From contig NC_135563.1 in assembly GCF_964340395.1 (NCBI RefSeq), forward strand, positions 10,577,151 through 10,641,150: a stretch of 64,000 nucleotides of DNA, in the 5' to 3' direction. Origin of the DNA: Glandiceps talaboti. Lineage: Eukaryota > Hemichordata > Enteropneusta > Spengelidae. This document shows, piece by piece, positions 13,980 to 26,167 of this stretch. The notes under the pieces were generated by a model. The model worked only from the letters and a program-made list of their open reading frames with translations, ran no database searches and was not told the origin of the DNA. A program made the position numbers and the translations under genes. Position 1 is the first letter of the stretch, and every line of letters begins with the position of its first letter.

Positions 13980-14487
13980 CTGGGCAGAAGAAATGTCTCT
14001 GTAATTGTCTTTGAACTTGAAGTGTTTAAAAGTTTTAGCCTGCTTTACATGTCCATGTAAAGAATTTCAGATATTTCCGCCCTTGTGATATAGACACTGC
14101 TAGCTTTACTAAAGCGTGTAGTATAATCATGGATTTTGGAAACAGGTGTGAAGCATTGTACCAAATAGGGGGAACTATACCATGATAAAATTATGTCTTT
14201 CTATCAAGGAGTGACATTCTAAAGTTTGTGTGACTTTAACGGAAGGGGTCTGTGGGTGGCAATTTAGGACAACCTGTAGTTTAGAAATTAGCTTATTTGT
14301 ACAGTTAGACCAGATGATATACCATACACTTTGTTTGTTTTACATTCAGTGTCAATTTATTAGCGTGTAACCAATCATGGATTGACCTCATATCTTCTAG
14401 TATCTTGTTTTCAATTTCTTGGACATCTTTTAATGCATAGAATATAGCGGTATCATCTGCATATAATACAACCTTTGAATAATTTAT
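13980..14487 (-). mobile_element. LINE (non-LTR retrotransposon) reverse-transcriptase fragment, 5' truncated
   Basis: On the minus strand from 14487 down, an open frame reads SKVVLYADDTAIFYA, then an acidic/basic helix, then HDWLHANKLTLNVKQTKCM, and stops at 14305. The YADD box (14463-14452) holds the two catalytic aspartates of the reverse-transcriptase palm, and W-L-x-x-N-K-L-x-L-N-x-x-K-T-K is the standard motif that follows it in CR1/L2/Jockey-type LINEs. After the stop, in another frame near 14137-14056, the peptide HDYTTRFSK resembles the C-terminal region of such elements, so the copy is frameshifted. The 5' part (endonuclease, most of RT) is absent. A dead, truncated insertion. Confidence 0.8.
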
Positions 14488-14824
14488 CTATTATTACCAT
14501 CAAATATTTCAATTATTAATGAAATTAATATTCTTTCTTGTGCTGAAACGGTAGACATACATGCAAAGAAGATCGATGGTAGGCCTAGGGTTCGTGAAAT
14601 TAAGACTGATAAGAACTGCTACATCAGCTTGGCCGAAAGCAAGAAAAGAAATTGCATATTCATAATTTATGGATTGGCGTATACTAATTTCAGAAATCCT
14701 TTCAAAATACGTTCATGACAGAAAAAGAATCATTTTTAACAGTACAATGAACAATGTAAGAAATGAATATTATTTATTAAGAAAGACGCTTTTTAATTTA
14801 ATTTACCTCGCTAATTTATTGACT

Positions 14825-14828
<4 letters not shown>

Positions 14829-14903
<75 letters not shown>

Positions 14904-15102
14904 TTATATGCCTTAACAAAAGCTATATACATATATTAACGTACGTACATACATACATACATACATACATACATACATACATACATACATACATGCATAC
15001 ATGCATACATGCATACAAGCATACATACATACATACATACATACATACATACATACATACATGCATGCATGCATGCATGCATGCATGCATGCATGCATAC
15101 AT

Positions 15103-15151
<49 letters not shown>

Positions 15152-15233
15152 TACATACATACATACATACATACATACATACATACATACATGCATGCAT
15201 GCATGCATGCATGCATGCATGCATGCATGCATG
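14829..15233. repeat. Composite microsatellite block (AT)n, (ACAT)n, (ATGC)n, (AC)n
   Basis: (AT)n 14829-14901; then from about 14941 alternating CATA, CATG and CA blocks to 15233. The order CATA-CATG-(CA)-CATA-CATG repeats itself, suggesting duplication of a two-part block. Confidence 0.97.
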
Positions 15234-16311
15234 GAAGCCAATTATTAAAACTTTAATAAATGATTATGGCCAAAGTTAGATTTACCAAATACAATTGTTT
15301 TCTTTAGGAAGGCGATTTGTGATTTTCAAAATTGTAATTACACATTAAACAGGGCTCAAGATTCTTTTCGTCCTCTAGTTAAAATGATATAGTGTTTACG
15401 GTTCAATACTTTTATCAAACGTCTACGTAAATAATAAGAATTCAATAAATACATATAATTGTGTACTGAATCATCCTGTATTGAAAATATGAATGGCCTT
15501 GATAGTGCCACCAAGTGGTAAAAATAAGAAATGATTAAAGTGTAGTATGTATGAATGAATGATGTTACAATGTTTAATATATAATATTCCAATTTGTTGC
15601 AACGTCATTGAGACTATTCCCTCCAACACCACCTCCCTTGAAAATGTAATCATTAGGATAATTCCCCTTTCCACTACAAACTACCCCCTGAAGACGACTT
15701 GCCATCCCATCCAATAAAATTCTCTGGAGCTGGAACCGGTCGGTATTTTGTTTGTGCCCAATCATAGTACAACACAGTGAGTGTATGTAATGACTAGTAC
15801 ATTTGGTGTGCAGGTGATATTTTGTAAGGGGTGCCAACCTATGATATCTTATGAGATCCTGGTGGCAATTAACCTAGCATTGCATATAGCCATATAAAAA
15901 TAAAGGGTGATTAGATTCTTCCGATGAAAGAAGTCAATTTAGATGCTTATATTCCATTGGTCGAGGTATATAAGACGAGATCTATTTTCCGAAGAGGTAA
16001 ATTAGTCAGGACAGTTTGCTAAATACTACCTACCTTATGTTCAAGATGACTTCAGACTTGATTTTCATCAATTGAACAATTTTATAAAAGCCGATAAATG
16101 TACATGGTTGATTATACTTTGATTTATTGCATTCTTCCTAGTTTCCTCGACAACTTACATATAAATATAACTAGTTTTCCTTTATTTCCTTTTCCATATT
16201 TCAAATGTTATTACAAGTTCTATTTGTAGCGCGAAGGGAATAGGTGCTGGGGCCATTGTGTGAGAGACAACATAATTGTACAGAGGCTGTTTTGTTATTG
16301 TTTGTTTGTTA

Positions 16312-16365
16312 GGTTGGTTGGTTGGTTGGTTGGTTGGATGTTGTTGTTGTTGTTGTTGGTGGTGG

Positions 16366-16411
<46 letters not shown>
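16312..16411. repeat. (GGTT)n and (TTG)n microsatellites
   Basis: (GGTT)n to 16337, then a trinucleotide TTG tract with a TGG interruption. On the minus strand it reads as poly-Gln with His. Confidence 0.95.
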
Positions 16412-16412
<1 letters not shown>

Positions 16413-19351
16413 GGGTGTATCTGAATGAAGTGTCAAAGAACTGTTCCGAAAGTTGAAAATTGCGCTCAAGAATTAAAAATTAAGATTTGATACCTCAGCA
16501 ATGATAATTGTTAACGTGACCCTTAAGAGGTAGATTTTAAAGCTGGAAAAGATACACTGATAAAGATACACTGTATTCATTGTGTACTATAGTAAGGATT
16601 TACCAAGTAAAAAATCAATTCTTAGTAAGTTTGATGATTTATTTTCTGTTATCATTGAGTGGGGGAGTTAGATTTTACAAGGGAAAGTAAAGTGGGCTTG
16701 TTTTTGTACGAAATCGCTTTTCACTAACTTATCCCCCACACTCAAAGTTTACATTTAATATTTAATTTTCTGTAATATCTGAATAATTTATTTTCCTACA
16801 TAAATGTCATTGGTTACGTAAATCATTGTTGACAATTCCAAGGAATCAATTTCTAAGTTCGATTGCATCTGGTTACAATTACATAAGCACGTTTCAAAGT
16901 GGTTAGAGGACAAATTTAACAAGTATAACACAAACAAAAATCAATATTATCGACCTGTTTGAATGTCAGTGACTTAAAACAATAGAAATGTTGCTCTCTT
17001 CACCTTTCTGTGCATATCAGGACTCAATAAAGGCGAGGCTTTTTACAGTACGTGAAATCCTTTTGATTACTTGCTCTTTGGTAATTTTTATAAACCTCTT
17101 ATTAAAATACTCGTATTAGTCTCTTCCTACCAGACTTGAGATAAGTAATGATGTAGCAGCGTTGTAATCGAGACCTCTAATACGTCCAGATTCTAAACCC
17201 TTATGACAGCTATCACTGTTCCTCTATCATATACTGATTTGTGTAATGCTTCCGTCACGTTTATTTCGGAGCAACCGCATGGCAGGATGCAATAGAATAT
17301 GAAGTCTTAACAGTGTACAATGTATATGAGTAGGGAATTTGACTTCTTCCGGACATCGATGTGGAATGTCATGTAATTCTATTCTCATTATTCGGAGTAT
17401 TTGTACTTTCCAGGTTTAAACGAAAATCGACAATGAAATCAGCCATGACAGTTCTTTATCATTGATGATTATATGTTTAGTATTGCTGACTATGTTAATA
17501 TTAGTACCGTGTTAACGACTGTGACAGTCGCTTATGTATCTATATGTTGTACATTCTCTCCGCTATTACGATCAATTTGTAACTTCATATTATGGATATC
17601 TGTTTACTGGGGTTCACTCTACAGAGGGCCAAAACGTTGCGAAGTATTATATAATTTAAGCTGATACGAAGAATACAGCTAAAATGACCTGTAATACTTT
17701 TCATATTCAATTTGGTTGAATAACTATTTTGTGCTAAGGATTTCTTTTACCTGTCTAACGCATGTAAAATTGTCCACTCTCACATTTGACATAACCACAT
17801 GAACGGGATTCATATCTTTTCGAATTCTCTTGTTCGAATTTGCTCCTGTTGTGAACTTAGCAATATATAGCAAATGCACAGAGTGAACATGAACCTGTCC
17901 TTGCCAAGTGCCTTCATTGAAACTTGAAACAACCGTGAATTACGTTTGGATAAAACTTTTTTTTATTTTTAGATAAAAACATTGTCTATATTTCTAATAA
18001 AGCAAACTGCACAACACACAAGACGACCCGAAAAAAAAGATTACATAATTAAAAAAGACAAATACACTTCTCATAAAAAAAAGCCCCGATCACAAAAGTA
18101 TGCATGAAATAAGCTGTATGTATGAATTTTCCCAAACTTGAATATTGTGTTTATCTTTTTTGTAATCATATGAATATAATTTTAAAGAGTGAATATTCCA
18201 AAAATTGGGGTCTGACTTTCAATTCTGCAGGTGCTGTAAATAAAGTGTTTACAGAGAAGAATTAGATACTAAGGTAGCTTATTAATAGGTTCTCCATGCT
18301 CTCATCAGTAAACTTGTGACCTAGAATAACATCCGTGACAGGCGAGCTTTTAATTTCTGCAATAGCAATCCACCATTCTGCGACAAATATTCTATCAGTT
18401 AGTGACTCGGACGCGTTCAGCTATGCTTTACTGAGCTACAAGGGACAGACAGAGAAGCAAATTGCTACAAGGAAACAGATCAAACCAAGCTAATCCTAGG
18501 AATTACACATGATGCGTGAAAAAATCCATGAAACTTTTATTTTATTTCAAACCCTTGTTTGTAAACATCCCAAAACATATGCACACCGAAGATGCACAGG
18601 GTACGGCCACTGGGCTTTTGTTAGTGCTTTATATCTCTTTTTGTTATACGCTTAACATGATATAAACGATCTGATTGGCTAACAAACTATGGGATATGAT
18701 ATATTTTGCAAGGTATCTTCTCATTCTGGCCATGTAATATGAGTTAATGTACCAACCTCTATAAAAATGTCATAACCTACTCTTTGGAAGAGAGCAGTTT
18801 CAACGATTGTACCCTATGTTTAATTTGAACAATGGCTGTGTCGTCCACACTGATTTTAGTCTAATTACTTCGGATGTGTAGGAACCACACGCAAAATTAC
18901 GCTGGCAAAATCGTCGTAGATCGTGTACAATCAGTTGACATTCGACGGCCCTGAACGTGAATAGGTAGGCACAACACGTGCAGGAAAGGAACACACGAGA
19001 TTTGGGATGCAGATATATATAAATAGTAAGTTTATTTGCATGTTATTTGAATGGTAAATCACACTTCTGCAATGGATAAAACACAATTTGAGGTATATTA
19101 ACGGGAAGTATGTCTATTTAACTCAGTGGATAGTACAGAATTTAAACGTTTGAAAAGAAATTGATAATGTCAAGCTTGTAAATGAAGTAAGCCTACCTTG
19201 TAATGGAATCGCCCAAATGACGCAACACTACCTACCTATGATGTTGCAGGCGCGCAAAGATAATATTGATTGGCAAGTTTCAGTATAAACAACTATGATA
19301 GTTTTATTTATCATCGTCAATAACATAAAACTATCATAAGATAAACCGATC

Positions 19352-19364
19352 AGGTCACTGACCT
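19352..19364. promoter_or_regulatory. Perfect IR-1 nuclear receptor site
   Basis: AGGTCA-C-TGACCT, two consensus half-sites inverted with one spacer base, inside a 19-bp palindrome (19349-19367). This is the textbook binding arrangement for FXR/EcR-type receptor dimers. No promoter recognised nearby. Confidence 0.35.
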
Positions 19365-21953
19365 GATTTAGCATTATATAGATCTCGTATTATATTATTC
19401 GTTCGTAATGCAGTTACCTATACTCCGTATATAATCTCCGCCATTACGCATCAAAGGATTTTTTTTAAATCCGTTTACTTGATGATAACAATATGTATTC
19501 GAGATCCCCAATTCCACTAATACACAAACAGCTTTGTTCATAAAAAATAACCCTCTATGTAAATAATTTAATAGCTCTCCCGTCTTACGTAAAACCTGAT
19601 GGGTCGTTATGACATCATTCTGTCAGGGACTTTTCAATAGTTTACACTATGTCTTTAAGACAGAATCCCTTGAGCTCTAGCTGATTTTCAGCAACTCGCA
19701 ATTTGCTTCTGTTGTTTGATAGACTACGCAAACAACGTCTAGGGACTCGTAGTGACAAAACCCCCTTAGGTCACTTGTACTTTCCTTGGCTGAACGAAGA
19801 AATATATTGGGGAATAACATCAAACAGTGCTTCGTGACTTCAATCCAAGAAGACGAATCATGAAATCGTAAAGATTATTCACGTGAGACTAAAGGGTATA
19901 ATTACTGTACCAAACTCCGGCCCTCGGCAACAGCTTTGTCTAATGCTGATGAATAATTAGTTTTTATAGCTTTATACAGATTACACATTTTAATTCCAAA
20001 TGTCATAATAAAACATTTATAAGAGATATTAATACGACTCTTGGCAAAATTTCAGTTCCTATTGTAATTCTTATCTTTGTTATATATCATAGTAATAACC
20101 TCTACCCATGATAAATACATACATATAGTCATCCCTTTTGGGCGCATGCACTTTAAATCTCTCATGCAGGATTATAGCATTTGGATAGAATATGTATTTT
20201 CTCGCCATATTTGGTTGTCTCAACAGTAGAAATGACTGGAATATCCAGAGATAAACAATATCTCACAACCACACAAAGTGTCATTGCTTTCATGTAAATA
20301 TGATGTTGAACGATTTGATCATAACTTAAGGTAGATCATTCACTTCTCTTATATACATTGTTCTGTGAAATGTCATCGCATAAGTTTCATTTTTACCTTC
20401 CATAAGGGAGGTTATGTTATGCTTTTGTCTGTCTGTCTGTGTATGTGTGTATATGTCCGCTTGTCGGTTTGTGGACACGATATCTAAAATCACTGCATCA
20501 ATTCCGATGAAAATTGCAACACCTATTCCGTATAGTAATGCCAAGAATTGATAGATTTTGAGTTATTTCTATGATTAACGATTTTCAGTAATTACACTAT
20601 GAGATTTAATTTTCATATCATTCAGTATATACCTCGACGATAAGAAAGCTCACTTGACCGATACACCTTGATCATGTAGGGATTTTCGTTTTATTTGCGT
20701 AGATGTATTATTGTTGTTAGTAATTACGTAATATCTTAATGCATGCTTCAAATTAAATATAACTTTCTGTATACATTGCAGATGACCAAATGTATGTATA
20801 CCAACAACGCATGCTTCAGACTTCTTAGATATATTTCAAGTAATCAATTCTTTCACAGCATGTGGTATGCCTTTCTCATTTTCTTTTCTTACACTAATCC
20901 TTTGTAAATCTACAAAGTATGTTCCGGTATACGGTAAGGGACAGGTACATTTCTCTTGAATCGGTGGATAGATGAAGCCGTTTTTTCTATTTTTGACTTT
21001 GGACGTGGGGAGTCATCCTGTTTTGAATGGGTTTAATTGATTTTGATATATGACCATAGCATAAAATGTAGAGATTCCCCCGCCTCCTTCTTACGTATAT
21101 CCTTATAAGTACTTTACTCTGAGTGACGTCTACAACCACTAACCTATTGCTCAAAAACCACGTGTACACATACAGACATACTCTTTTATAGTACATGTCA
21201 AGTTTTAGTACAATCAGGATAATCACTGTTACATCTGTAGGGGTTCCGTCCTCTTTCTAAAATTGGGCATGATGAAAAAGGGTAATCCTGTTTTGGGGTT
21301 TCATAAGGAAGGAGGGAGTGTTCAGAGCATTTCTTGTATGGTTGGACTGAAGCAACTCAGCAATCTCAAATACAATTTCTTTTATCAAAGATTCTTACAT
21401 AATAATGATTGTTTAATTCAGTTGTTCTTGAATATCAAAAGTACTAAATTTTCTTGATAAATGTCATGCCTTAGGAAGTATAAACTACAATTCTTCATTA
21501 ACACCACAGTGACTGTAATTACAAACCTTGCGTGGGTAGCAAAGATAATTGATAGCCAAGTGTTTCAAATTCTTCGATATGGTGCCATAACCTTAGTAAT
21601 AATTTTTCCGCCATTGTTATCACACTAATGCATATCAATATGTGAAAGGGCGATTTGAGGGAAACGCTTAGAAAACAGGCGTGTGTGTATATATATGAAT
21701 ATATACATTTGTAACATGACAAGATATATAATGGAATATCATTAATCATGTTAGCAATATTAATTTAGTTAAACACAACATCTTTAAAAGCCCTGCCATT
21801 GCCATTCCTTCGTTACTAGTAAGTTATGAAATGATTGAATATGTATTAAACAGCTTAAAATAAAGATCATCGTTTATTATATCCCTGCATCAGAAACTTA
21901 AAATAATACACATGCGATGCAGACTGATTTCAGTATTCATCTCTATATTTCTG

Positions 21954-21955
<2 letters not shown>

Positions 21956-22044
<89 letters not shown>
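21956..22044. repeat. (AT)n microsatellite
   Basis: About 89 bp, 37 bp beyond the 3' side of the minus-strand hammerhead. Confidence 0.97.
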
Positions 22045-22047
<3 letters not shown>

Positions 22048-22081
22048 GTTTTGAAAATTTGAACCAAATTATATGCTATAG

Positions 22082-22130
22082 ACCCTACAGAACTGTTTCG
22101 TGAGGTGCGTAGTCCTCACTCATCAGGGGT
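22082..22130 (-). ncRNA. Hammerhead ribozyme (type I), structurally complete
   Basis: On the minus strand every core element is present in order: stem I 5' strand ACCC (22130-22127), CUGAUGA (22126-22120), stem II GUGAGG (22119-22114) with an 8-nt loop and perfect CCUCAC (22105-22100), GAA plus A (22099-22096), a short stem III ACAG-UU-CUGU (22096-22087), the cleavage triplet GUA with the cut after the A at 22086, and stem I 3' strand GGGU (22085-22082). Beyond an internal bulge, AU-rich strands can extend stem I. Short stem III and long stem I match hammerheads found in Penelope-like retroelement terminal repeats and retrozymes. It sits between two (AT)n/(GTAT)n tracts. Confidence 0.82.
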
Positions 22131-22135
22131 AGATG

Positions 22136-22168
<33 letters not shown>

Positions 22169-22243
22169 GTATGTATGTATTGTATGTATGTATGTATGTA
22201 TGTATGTATGTATGTATTATGTATGTATGTATGTATGTATGTG
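22136..22243. repeat. (AT)n and (GTAT)n microsatellite
   Basis: Abuts stem I of the hammerhead on its other side. Confidence 0.95.
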
Positions 22244-24250
22244 TGTTTACCAACCATTCAGTAATTTTTGTCGAGTTTTATACGTTTTAAATCAGCTTTT
22301 ATTATTTTCCCCTTTGCCCACCGTTACAGCAACCTCATTTTAGCTTCCAATTGCAATAGTCTTAAAAATAAGATATTTTCTAATCATTACCTGGCCAGTA
22401 TTCTGAAAATCAGTATCGAGTGTCGATGATCGCATATGTTTGTAATCAGGTCTGGGTTGATGACAATAATGTAAATGGTGCAGACTTGATTAGACACCCT
22501 AATATTCGTTGATTTTATGTAGACTTGACAATCAAGAATTAGTACCTGTTCAATATTTCCCAACAACAAAATTGACCTTCTTTTTGCTGATCAGATGTTG
22601 GTAATGAAACTACATGCTATACAACCAGAACTCTACAGGTCGATTTTGTTTTTCAGTTATAACAGTCATATAGTATTATCAAGGTAATAATTGTCGATGA
22701 CGAATTATCATGAAATCGTCAATATCTGAAATTGATTTTGAATTACATTAAGTGATTTTCATGTTACGAGATAGTGATACCGTTATCTGTAATACAAATC
22801 AATTTTTGTATTGCTTTTATTGTGTTTTCGATATTATCAAATATTTCTCTAAAAGTTCCATTATCAATGACAATATAGCATATGTAATCAAGGTTTTATA
22901 AATAGTTTTATCGTTCGAGTTTTTATTTTTTGCTCTACCTGTAGTCAGTTATTAGACTTTACCCTGGAAATGGCCATTGTACTATAAAATGATGTCTTTT
23001 TAAAGGTGCCGGATCTTTGTTACCTTTTCTGAATCACATTTCTAGCATTCCCTCATTGTTTGATTATTCCCCGAGACTATTTGAAACATAATACCCCATG
23101 CTCTTAAACCCCTATTTCAAAACTCAAAACAGGGATTTTTTACTTCATAATCTAATATATTTAAACGGAATAATACAGCTTTTGATATTTCGGTGTGTGT
23201 ATGATTTTAATCAAAAAAAAGAGAGAATCGCCATAACTTTTACAACCTCATGCAGTCTTGTTAGTCTTTTTTTCAAAAAACTATTCAGATGTAGAAAATT
23301 CAATCTTTTTCGAAGATATATGACAAGAGCGTCATGAAAAACACCCGATATAAAATTGTCTAAGTTCTTCGTCTTTTTGAAGCGTATCCAATGCGTAGAA
23401 CGCCCACTGCGGATTGTTAATCAATTAATTTCTTGTTCTATACTCGATGCATTAACTAATCAATGAATGACAAAGAAAGTAATTTATCGGTTCAGTTTTG
23501 ATTACACCTAGTCCACGTCAATCCAGGTGAATTTTTCTGCATCCACATCCTCAAATACAAACAACAGGAAAAAGATAAGGTGTTGAAAAGTTAATCAATG
23601 TTAGATTCTACAAATATCCGTTTCCGAGGAATATATTCAAGTTGACGTAAGGGTTTTTAAAAAAAAAAAATTTTAATAAGAATTGGATGTTTCCCAAGTG
23701 TGCATACAAACATTGCCACTAAAGGAAATACTCAAAATTTTCAATCTGTTTATATTATACGTGGGAACCACACCTTACAGAGTTCACACATAAACGACCT
23801 TAAGCTTTTGCTTTTTACCATGTCAATTTTTATATTGAACTCAGGTGCAGCTTAATACAAATTGTATACTAGTAACGTCTGTTCCGGTCCTATAAATGTT
23901 GGCATATAACCGGCAATTAGGATAAGTAACGGAGACTGGTGTGTCAAATAAGAGACATTGGTTTGGAATTGTTTTGTGTAACAATAATATCAGCTCAGTT
24001 TCAAAGCATCAATTATGAAATGTTGTAAGATTCAGTGTCCAACTGATCAACGACTTCTATAACCTTACACTTGAAACTATTAACGGTTTTGCATAAACAA
24101 TATCATAATGAATACACCTAAATTATCTATATAACACTATTAAAGGAAAACAAGTTAACATACATAATTCAATAAATATGTTTGTGTGTGCATTTTTTCT
24201 GTCTGCGATGTGATTTATTAAGCGCTGTTACTTTCTTTCTTCTTTTCCAG

Positions 24251-24306
24251 AAATAAAATTTTAGTGATATAAGAACACAATGTCGGCCCAAATATGTCCC
24301 CATAAG
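24251..24306 (+). other. Candidate exon (5' UTR with start, or terminal exon)
   Basis: A strong pyrimidine tract (ttctttcttcttttccag) ends at 24250 and a donor aag/gtgaga follows at 24307. Inside is an ATG in good context (acacaATGT) giving MSAQICPHK in phase 0 to the donor. All frames before it contain stops, so it can only begin a coding region or end one. No partner exon is proven; a possible one is 39475-39557. Confidence 0.25.
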
Positions 24307-24649
24307 GTGAGACGCACATATGAAAGAATAAGAGAATATCCATGCCTGTTCTAACTTCGACCTGCTTAGTGGATAAACGCTATTGATCTTTATTTAATAC
24401 AATGACACGATTGCTGTGAATTTCCTCTTACGGTATTTTGCCAATGTCAAGCCTTATTAGCCTGCTGGACACGTGCAAATGCAAGCACTTGTCGAGACAA
24501 GAACTCGGGGGAATTAGGTTAAGAGAGTTACCAGAAATAGTTAAAGTCAATATTAGGTGAGAGTTAGGTTTACATTAATGGCTTGATATCAAAATAGCTC
24601 AAGTTGAGTTTATATACTTTTTTTTAAGATTAAGCTGTTTTTGTATGAT

Positions 24650-24870
24650 CTTAATGTCGATGTATGCCTTCTACAGTTCTATGACATCTTCTGGCATTGT
24701 TTGAACAGATGATTGCATAGTAAGATTTCCTCACATTTTATACGTATTAGAAATTACGTCATTGGCTCATATATAAATCATGGCCTAATACCAGGTTTGA
24801 GTTCAGTGAAATGTAAGTGATGGGTATTAAAGTATGTTCCAGTAATAAGAACACTGTCAAATACATTTTA
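24650..24870 (-). repeat. Dispersed repeat family R1, copy C (inverted)
   Basis: Read on the minus strand it gives cccatcacttacatttcac, ctgaactcaaacctgg, gacgtaatttctaatacg, gtgaggaaatctt, caatgccagaag and tagaaggcat, in the same order as copies A and B. This third copy shows the uninterrupted state of the site where the MITE entered copy A. Confidence 0.65.
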
Positions 24871-26074
24871 TGTAAATAAAACTTACGACCCAAACCGTAT
24901 AAACGCAGCTTGTTCGCCTTTAAAATTCTTACGTGCTCATTTCAAATATTTGGATAGCAAAAACATGATAGCAAAAGAGTTAACGGGAATTTTCTATGTG
25001 TATATGTTCTGTGTTGGGGAGATGACTAGTAGATGAAATGCACGGATCAATAATTCGGGTGAATTCTATCAACAGGCTTAACACTGCGTCGTAAAGTAGC
25101 TAGTTTAATTTAATTTTTGAGTTGTGAAGTCCCTGTTAGGTGCTGCTGTGTGCAGGCAAGTACTTTCAGGCGTTAAATTTCAAAATAAAAGTGTAGGTTA
25201 TATACGAACAATCATCAGTTGAAACCATTGCTCTATCGTTTTGCTCAAGGAATTAAATTTCGGTTCACGGTTTTCCTTTTTTCCTATTAATAGATATCCG
25301 ACACCCGCACAACATTATATGAGATATAAAATTTGTATAGTAATTATTCATTGGTAGATACACCTAAATGTGATTAATGCCACAACATGATAAATACACT
25401 TGTCAACACTATTCTATTCTACTCCATTATAGTAGGTATAAAAGCGTGCTATTAAAGCCAGGTTTAACAGATATCATTTTCAAGCCACGTCCTGTTATTT
25501 GATGCCCTAATACATCAACTCTCAAACATGTATTTTTCCTCAATGATATTTGTTACTTCATTCAGAATTGATAACCATCTGTTACCCTGGATAAACATTA
25601 TCCATTTCTGCATGTATGATTCTCTCACATGAAGCAAACGTGCGTAACGTTGTATACAGTGGTTGCCTTGGAGGTTTTAAAACCTGGAACATTGCACCCA
25701 TAATCTACACGTCGACCGTGTGTCACATGATTTCGGTTGCCGAGTTACATTTCAAAAAGTTGTCATTCAAAGGAAACTCAGTTTCTACCTAACAGTAAAT
25801 GAATGTAGAGCAAATATTTAACTATCAACCAATAATCTAGTAATCAATCCATACCAACTTACCCTCTGTGATCCACATTTCTGGAATTGTCTATTGATAT
25901 GACCATTCCATCATTCCATAAGTGGAAATTGACAGCCGATTAACGGAGTGATTGGTTTATATGTAAAAAATTTGGTTAACCTTTCTCAAGAACGTAGGAT
26001 GTAAGTCTAAATATTTATCCTCTTAATTTTAAACAGCGATCAGGAAACTCTAATCCTATCGCCAATACTAAATA

Positions 26075-26076
<2 letters not shown>

Positions 26077-26167
<91 letters not shown>
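26077..26167. repeat. (AGAC)n microsatellite
   Basis: About 22 perfect units. Confidence 0.97.

Larger units (their letters stand above)
15240..21950. other. Intergenic, no gene recognised
   Basis: AT-rich sequence with no convincing exon. It contains the TTG tract at 16.3 kb, a perfect nuclear-receptor-type IR-1 palindrome at 19352-19364 next to a 14-bp hairpin (19294-19307 with 19325-19338), and a short (CTGT)n near 20424. Confidence 0.5.

Noticed and set aside
14669-15256. 195-codon open frame with repeated HTYI
   Set aside because: All but the first 50 codons are microsatellite; no domain.
16182-16469. Minus-strand poly-Gln/His protein of about 95 residues
   Set aside because: The Q run is the (TTG)n tract read in reverse; no ATG start and no flanking conserved sequence.
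18316-18340. Other CTGATGAG occurrences (for example near 8967, 9947, 18306, 53983) as further hammerheads
   Set aside because: None is followed by a stem II and GAAA at the right spacing.
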